From contig CM041465.1 of assembly GCA_023213395.1 (NCBI GenBank), positions 166,973,741 to 167,037,740 of the forward strand: a stretch of 64,000 nt of DNA, read 5' to 3'. Positions 58,236 through 64,000 of the stretch are shown here, piece after piece (the stretch's first letter is position 1; every line of letters starts with the position of its first letter). The position numbers were made by a program, and so were the translations under genes. The DNA is from Cycas panzhihuaensis. Its lineage: Eukaryota > Cycadophyta. The notes beneath the pieces are model-generated. The model did not search any database and was not told the origin of the DNA. It worked only from the letters and a program-made list of their open reading frames with translations.

Positions 58236-59957
58236 ACTATCAATTCAAAAAAAAAATAATTTCTTTATTTTCTATTTTTATTTGTTATAAAGTTTAAAAA
58301 ATCTAATTAAGTTTTATAAGTTTTTAAATCTAATTTAAAACCCTAATAATCTTTTCATCTCAACCCCTGGTCCTATTTAATCACCACGTGACCGTAGCTT
58401 AACCAAAAAGGGGCTAACAATACTTTATAAAACTTTTTTCCTTTTATTTTTTCATTTTTACATAGGGTTATTGGAAAATATTTTCCATAGCTCCTCATGA
58501 GGTCATCAGTTTCTAATGAAGCTAGTTTCATTATGTCTAAAATTTTTCGTAGATTGATTTTGACTGGTCATATGACCAATTTGGACCTAATTTGACCCAT
58601 TTTCAGTCGATTTAAAGTTAATCAGTCTTTTTCTGAGCATTTTTTAAACTTTTTCACAAAATCATTTTTCTAACTGATTATATTTTATTACTGGGTGACT
58701 ATTTTCTACCTGGATCTATTCTAAAATAATTTACTTTCAACAAACTTCATTACCACTTATTTATTTTAATTTTTAAGATTTATTTTAACTATTATTTTAA
58801 TTGCCAAAAGTGGCACTTTAGTGTTTTTTAAACACTTTTTAAACTTTTTACCATAAAAGTACATGTCGCTAATTTCATTATAACTTCTTTGTTTTACATC
58901 AGAATTCAATTCTATCAATTTCACTGGGAAGCTGACTCACTCCCCTTTGATCTAACACTATTTTTTGTAAGTTTTGAGGTAGTTTTACTGATTTTCAAAA
59001 GTATTAAAATAAAGATACTTAATAGCCCCTAACCTACTATATTTACATATTTTTATATATTATTTCTTAAATTTTTTGAGCTGAAAGTATATTAAATAGC
59101 TCTCTAAGATATATTTAATCATTTTACAATATTCTATAAAGTTTTATTAGCATTTTTATGAGATTTTAAGCTCTCTGCTCTTGTTAGGCCTCAAAAAGAG
59201 GTTTGTACCTTTGGATCATTCAAATCTTGACTTATAGGAACCCGTTTTCAAAATGGTCAGTTCCATTGAATATATATTTCATTAATCTTTATACTGGTAA
59301 AGTTTCATGTTATTCTGACACTATTTAGCATAGCTTTGAAGCTTCCAAACTTGAGGTTATCCTTTAAACCTTTCTTTTAAGGAGAACAATACCTTTTTTT
59401 GTTAAAAGATTTCTTCATATTCTTTATATTTCAAAGTGAAAATACTCATATATATTTCATTTTTAGCATTATATATTATTGTCAAGGCAAAATATTTATT
59501 ATATTGGAAGGTTATATTTATTTATTTGAAGAAAATGAAAAGGTTGTAGTCTTATTTCATATTTGCATATTTAAAAGGATTTGTTACATTCAAATTTACT
59601 CACATATTTATTATATTTCAAGTTTTATCTAAATTTATATCTTATAAGGTTGTCATTTATTCATAAGGTATACATATACTAAAAAGTCTTTTATTTATCA
59701 TTATTTAAAGGATCATTTCCTTATTATGCTAAGTTGATATACTTTCTAAAGTCATACATATATTAAAAGTATTTATCATTATTGAAAAGTTTATTTCCTT
59801 ATTACACCTATAAATGTTGCATTTAGTTCATTCATTTTCAAAGGGTATTACATCTCTTTCAAAATGTTTATTTGAAATCATATATGTTCATTGGTTTATT
59901 GATTTTTTTGATTTAATAAAAGCATACCTTTTATGTACTAAAATTTTTCTTAATAAA
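58236..59957 (+). repeat. Family core of element D, with conserved hairpin
   Basis: Collinear with 4140-4520 plus 9780-10743 of A ('gttttgactggtcatatgacc...ttgacccattttcagtc'). Hairpin at 59237-59264 with arms CCGTTTT and AAAATGG (one G-U pair) and outer arms GGAAC and GTTCC. 59399-59632 is an open frame by chance. Confidence 0.72.
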
Positions 59958-60700
59958 ATGGCATAATTTCCTATATTCAATGGGCATAAATTTTCATAAT
60001 AGTATATGTCTATGCAAGGTTACTTTATTATACATGATCTTTGGAAATATTTGCAACATGAATGTGATTTTAGTATTAAAGAAAATTTTAGAAAGGATAA
60101 TAAAGTCTTAGGAATGTTATTTTGTACTATTAATGATAATGTATTTTCTAAAGTGTATGAATTAACAACTTCCAAATTAATATAGAATATTTTGATTTCT
60201 ACTTATAGGGGAGATACCCTTAATGTATTTGATATTATTTTTGATGAGCATGTGAGATAGGTGATAGAATAGATAAATCATAATAAAAAGACTAATGAAG
60301 ATTCATATCAAATGTATGATCAACTTGTTACACAAGTACCTACTCCTCCATTTGAGAGGGGGAATGAATCTTATGATATAACATGGGAGAGTTATGATGA
60401 TTTGACAGTTGTTCATAGCATAAAGACTACAAAAGACAAAGTTTAAATTCCAGAAGTTAAAGTCAAAGTTACAGTTATCCACCTTTGTACAAATCAAGCT
60501 TCATTTACTTACAACTTTTTTGCACCACTCCATGGTAAAGAGACATATATTGCAAAGAAGATGAAGCAAGTTGATAAAGATCAATTTAAGGGACATATTT
60601 TGAAAGTTTTTCTCAAGTATAAATTCCATAAGTTCAAAGAGAAGATACAAGTATTTATGATGACTATTAATGGGGAGAATATTGGAGTTAATAATCATCA
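59958..60700 (+). pseudogene. Element D gag-like ORF
   Basis: ATG 59958 followed by A, a stop, FPIFNGHKFS, GYFIIHDLWKYLQHE, IKENFRKDNK, CTINDNVFSKVYELTTSK, EVKVKVTV, then SFTYNFFAPLHGKETYIAKK, MKQVDKDQFK, KYKFHKFKEK and TINGENIGVN. The last leads through the purine tract into the LTR. About eight stops sit at expected Gln or Trp codons. Compared with A and C it carries an extra ESYDITWESYDD piece before the C-terminal half. Confidence 0.8.
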
Positions 60701-61202
60701 CTCCACTCCCACCTTCTAACCAAGGGAGCACACATCATCATCTTTAATTTACGCATATGGATGCTCGACATGTGTAGGTAAGTTAATATTAATTTGAGTT
60801 AAGTTTGCTTTAAGTTAAGTTTATATTATTTTATTATAATTTAAATTTCAAGGGTTGAGGAGTTTCCCTCCTCCCCCAAAATTATAAATATTGAGGGGTG
60901 TGCAACCATGGTGTTTTTAGATACCACCCATATTAGAAAATTTGTAAAGTTCTCTCTTATAACAATGGATTGAATATAATGAGTTTTCAGTTTATGCAAT
61001 ATTCATGTATTGAAGTATTTATATATTAAAAATTAGTTTATGATCTGCCCTGTTCTCCTTGCATATTATGTCTAACATTTGGTATCAGAGCTACTTGGGG
61101 CTACATTTTATTTCCTACATTTGGTATCAGGGCTTAGTTTAGTTCTACTAATTTCCATCATTTAGTATCAGAGCTTAGTTTAGCTCCATTTTATTTCCAA
61201 CA
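60680..61202 (+). repeat. 3' LTR of element D
   Basis: 523 bp, begins TATTGGAG (TG changed to TA), with internal primer-like units at 61080, 61122 and 61163, and ends TTTCCAACA at 61202. Confidence 0.88.
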
Positions 61203-62100
61203 AATGCTTAGTAAACAATTATAGAATAATGTAAAAATGGTCAAATATAGTTTAGAGAGCTATTTCATATATTTTCAATTGAAAAAATTGAGAAATAATA
61301 TATGTAAATATGCAATAATAATAAATTAGAGGCTATTATGCACCTCAATTTTGATCAATTTGAAAGTCATAAAAAACACTTTAAAATTTATAAATAATAG
61401 TGTCAATTTAAAGAAGAGTGAGTAAGCTTCCCAACAAAACTAACGGATCTGAATTCTGATGTAAAACAGAAAAGTTATAATAGAAATAGTAACAAGTACT
61501 TTTATGTTGAAATGTTAAAAAAATGCTAAAGTGTCACTTTCATTGATTAAAATAATAATTAAAATAAATCCTAAAAAATAAAATGAATAGATGGTGATGA
61601 AGTTTGCTGATAATAGATGACTGCAGAATAGATCTAGGTAGAAAATAATATCCCGATGATAAAATATAATATAATAAAAATAGGATTTTATGAAAATAGT
61701 TTTAAAAAGCTTTGAAAATCACTGTTTGACTTTAAACTAATTAAAATTAGGTCAAATCAGCTTCAACTAGGGCATATGACCAATCAAAATCATAACTCAA
61801 AAAATTTTAGATGTAATGGGATAGGTTTCGTAAGAAACTGATGACCTAGTCAAAAGATATAGCAAAAATTTGCTAGGTACCCTATGTGAAATGAAAAAAT
61901 AAAAAAAATAAAAAGGAAAAAAATGTTGTAAAACTAAAAAGCCCCTTTAGCAATAGGCTAAGGGTCACATGAAGTTACACAGGGCAAGGGGCTAAAGTCT
62001 AAAAGAACTAGGGTTTTTAAAACCCTAGAATTGAAAAGATATACAATACAATAAAATTTTTTAAAACTTTATAAAATAAAAAAATATAAAAGTAAAATGT
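61203..62100 (-). repeat. Family core of element C (second part)
   Basis: Reverse complement of the A/D core, including 'ggtcatatgacc'-type and 'gggtcatc...ttctgatgaaacc'-type phrases (61750-61860) and the 'ttttaaaaccctag' boundary near 62020. No ORF. Confidence 0.72.
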
Positions 62101-62796
62101 TTGGCACCGCCGCGTCGCCCCATCGCTGTTGTGTTATCGATGCACTGTTGCGTGCTGCCCGCTGTGCTACTGTAGAGATTATTCTTGAAAGTGTTGGTAG
62201 CAATGGGTTTGTTTGGAAGCAATAAATGATTAGACTATTCTGCGAGTAATAGCAAGTAGCTAGTACATATCTGATTTTTCTAACACAGAAGAGTAATACT
62301 TTTACGTAGGGACGAAGGGTGAAATTCTTCCTTTCATGAGATGGTACACAGAAAGATTTAGTGCACATGAATACGCAAACCCTAGGGAAATAGACAGCTA
62401 GTTGTGACATATAGTTGGGCAAGGACCTTTGAAGCATACAGATGCATTTCACTCTATTTCCCTGGATGGAACCGCATACCTACACAAGTAGAAAAATGGG
62501 ACCTCTAAAATAGACCAATGCGAGAATTTTTAAAGTTGTCATTGTTTTAGATCTCCAATGTCTTGTACTCCTCTCCTTAGATGGCAAACTTACGGTCTCA
62601 CTAGTCAATAAAAAATGCACTAACCATGAATCTAGTATATTAGGTTCACAAACTCGATTCACACCGTGATCAAGTTCACCAATTTGTAATTGGGTTTAAG
62701 CCCCTAGCTGTGTTTGATTCAAACAAATCTTGTCCAACCAGGTTTAGCTAACCAAACCCCCCCTGGGTTTAGCTTTTTAACATCTATTTTCAGAGG
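62101..62796 (-). other. Cargo zone of C: unrecognised captured sequence with GC-rich edge
   Basis: 62100-62180 has several CG dinucleotides and CCGCCGCG-like words, unlike the flanks. 62188-62796 holds short open frames on the minus strand without family features. The base composition and position match captured DNA in A and D. Confidence 0.4.
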
Positions 62797-63064
62797 GGAA
62801 TAGCTCTATTTCTAGAATATTCAAAGCTAAGCCAAAAGGTTATAAATGTGATGATCTATCTTCAAGTGAGATGGGAAATGAGAATTCAACAATACGAGTG
62901 GATGAACAACATATGAAAACACAAGCAGAACATGAGTAGATTGTTGATGCTACAGGGAAGCAGGGCTCCTTTTTTCACTTGAGTGATGCGGCAGATGAAT
63001 TTTTTGATGTACCAGAAGTTGAAAATGGTGAATCTTCTGATGTGCTTTTTGATGAATCTTTGAC
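62797..63064 (+). pseudogene. Captured EDR2-like (DUF1336) exon with a retained splice acceptor
   Basis: Plus strand, antisense to C. A pyrimidine-rich 'tttttaacatctattttcag' ends at about 62793. The next frame reads AKPKGYKCDDLSSSEMGNEN, VDEQHMKTQAEHE, one stop (TAG for Gln), then VDATGKQGSFFHLSDAADEF and FDVPEVENGESSD. This resembles the segment ahead of the DUF1336 domain in plant EDR2-like proteins, which bind lipids through PH and START domains and limit cell death. Only about 80 codons. One base has been lost near the junction, so the following INT fragment is out of frame here. Confidence 0.55.
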
Positions 63065-63295
63065 TTGTTTAAAAGCAAGAAAATAAGACTTGCTTTACTT
63101 GCTGGTGTTAATACTGTAATATATTACAATCCCACTATTGTGGAGTTGGCTGGTTTTGTTTCAAATAAAATAGCTTTGTTTCTCTCCTTGATAGTTGTAG
63201 GAATGAATGCTCTTGACACAATTCTTGGCATAGATCTTATAGATCAGTATGGAAGAATATACTTGGTCCTAGCTAGAAATATGAATGCCAGATGA
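63065..63295 (+). pseudogene. Captured INT4-like inositol transporter exon
   Basis: A 76-codon open frame: [70 protein letters not shown]. It covers the membrane segments around the GINTVMYYSPTIV motif and the D-xGR loop of inositol transporters (INT family, proton/inositol symport across plasma membrane or tonoplast). A few residues between AG and VNTV are missing compared with the copy in A (2140-2325). It lies antisense to element C. The open frame is undamaged, but it is only a small part of a 12-span protein. Confidence 0.75.
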
Positions 63296-64000
63296 AGGAA
63301 AATAAAAGATGATGTTTAAAGCTAGAAAGAAGCAGGTTAAATACTGCCTTATTTCATCACAAATCAAAAGACCCAGAAATATGATAAGGAGCTTCTCTTA
63401 AGTTCAAAGCATATCAACAACAAGTTTTCAACAATAGTACTTATTTTGCTCAATGCCTAAACAAAAAGGGTATGAAGTCTCAATAGAGTCGCAAATGAAA
63501 CTAGAAAAAATTTTAAATATTGAAGAAAGTATATCAAATAAATAAAAAATATATATATTTGTATATAAGATTTTTCAAATGTACAGGAGAAGATATATTA
63601 AAGAAATGAAAAATATATATGTTTATGTCTGGAAATAAAAGGAAGAAGAACCTAGTAATGCAGCTATGGCAGATTTGTAGTAAATTGACTTCCAAAGATG
63701 AGATCTTCTTCCACACAAGTCAAAACTTCAAACAAATTTCTCTAGTAGACAGATCTGCTATAATATAACTTCTCCAAGAGGCTTGTTAGGCTGAATATGC
63801 ACTAAATTTTATATAAATATGAAAGAAAAACTTAAATAAATGGATCAAATATGCCAAAAAAATGGTCAAATATATGATAAAATATACAGATATGGAGTAA
63901 GTATTATAGATCTTGAAGAAAATATTGTAGATCTGAAGAAAATATTGTAGATCTGAAGAAAATATTACAAATCTAGAGAAGATATTGAATATATAAACAA
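63296..64000 (-). repeat. Leader of element C with AGATCT tandem repeats
   Basis: On the minus strand this is the same leader as in A: 'gttaggctgaatatgcact' (63785), 'gacttccaaagatgagatct' (63690). From about 63895 to 63980 'tagatctgaagaaaatattg' repeats in tandem units of about 20 bp. The window ends before the primer site and 5' LTR. Confidence 0.75.

Larger units (their letters stand above)
54527..61202 (+). mobile_element. Element D: plus-strand gene-capturing LTR element nested in C
   Basis: The LTRs 54527-55051 and 60680-61202 are 523-525 bp, longer than in A-C because three tandem primer-site units of about 42 bp lie inside their 3' end. Target duplication: AATAC (54522-54526) and AATGC (61203-61207), one mismatch. 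The primer site TGGTATCAAAG starts at 55054. Then come the leader with AGATCT repeats, a cargo zone (about 56380-58230), the family core (58240-59957, hairpin 59237-59264), gag (59958 to about 60700), and the purine tract TAATGGGGAGAA. Confidence 0.9.
53114..64000 (-). mobile_element. Element C: minus-strand gene-capturing LTR element, split by D, running off the window
   Basis: The 3' LTR is 53114-53518 (on the minus strand TGTTGGGTTCAACG...CTAACA). Reading upstream: purine tract TAAGGGGGAGAA, gag ORF (54230-53519), hairpin (54439-54412), then element D interrupts at 54526/61203. After D come the core (61203-62100), a GC-rich junction (62100-62190), cargo (about 62190-63300 with EDR2 and INT4-like fragments on the plus strand) and the AGATCT-rich leader up to the window end. 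The 5' LTR lies beyond 64000. Target duplication AAGAA is presumed at 53109-53113; its partner is not visible. Confidence 0.85.

Noticed and set aside
63065-63295. Intact host inositol transporter gene
   Set aside because: The open frame is undamaged but covers only a small part of the protein, has no upstream or downstream exons, and recurs in element A in the same antisense place.

Overview
The window looks like intergenic DNA from a large, AT-rich seed-plant genome. The evidence is nested Ty1/copia and Ty3/gypsy LTR retrotransposons primed by initiator-methionine tRNA (TGGTATCAGAG primer sites), plus exon fragments of plant-type genes: an inositol transporter of the INT4 type, an EDR2-like protein, DIS3/RRP44, a group-E bZIP factor, PRP31 and a PGAP1-like protein. 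I see no intact host gene, tRNA, rRNA or CRISPR array. Almost every coding stretch is a decayed transposon or a captured gene fragment. Stop codons sit mostly where Gln or Trp codons (CAA, CAG, TGG) are expected, which fits C-to-T decay of methylated DNA.

Left part (1-20400). An old copia pol (1-616 and 11846-12802) is split at its YVDD motif by element A (617-11840, TSD TAGAT). A is in turn split by a nearly full-length autonomous copia, copia-I (4521-9774, TSD TTTCA). A miniature LTR element follows at about 13294-14780. After it come a copia RT scrap (about 15600-15775) and a copia gag-to-integrase stub (about 18060-20235).

Middle part (20401-46250). A minus-strand copia, copia-III (20401-35050), contains a plus-strand copia, copia-II (26680-33974, TSD AATCA). 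The stretch 35107-41170 is AT-rich with repeat and LTR debris. Element B (41172-46248, minus strand) follows.

Right part (46250-64000). A minus-strand gypsy remnant (about 46650-49850), a gypsy-like gag scrap (about 51900-52500) and a copia RNase H stub lead into element C (53114 to beyond the window end, minus strand). C is split by element D (54527-61202, plus strand).

The most interesting system is the A/B/C/D family. Its members are non-autonomous LTR elements of roughly 5-6.7 kb (A measured without its insert; C is incomplete in the window). Each codes only for a short gag-like protein whose reading frame runs through the polypurine tract into the 3' LTR. A, C and D share an AGATCT-rich leader and a conserved hairpin upstream of gag (degenerate or not seen in B), and in these three a cargo zone holds fragments of unrelated genes. 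Every recognised fragment lies antisense to its carrier. A and C share the same EDR2-INT4 fusion; A adds bZIP and DIS3; D carries PRP31 and a PGAP1-like fragment. In B, D and the miniature element, the LTRs have absorbed extra tandem copies of the primer-binding site, which suggests stepwise growth of U5. No pol was seen in any family member, so their reverse transcriptase and integrase must come from elsewhere.
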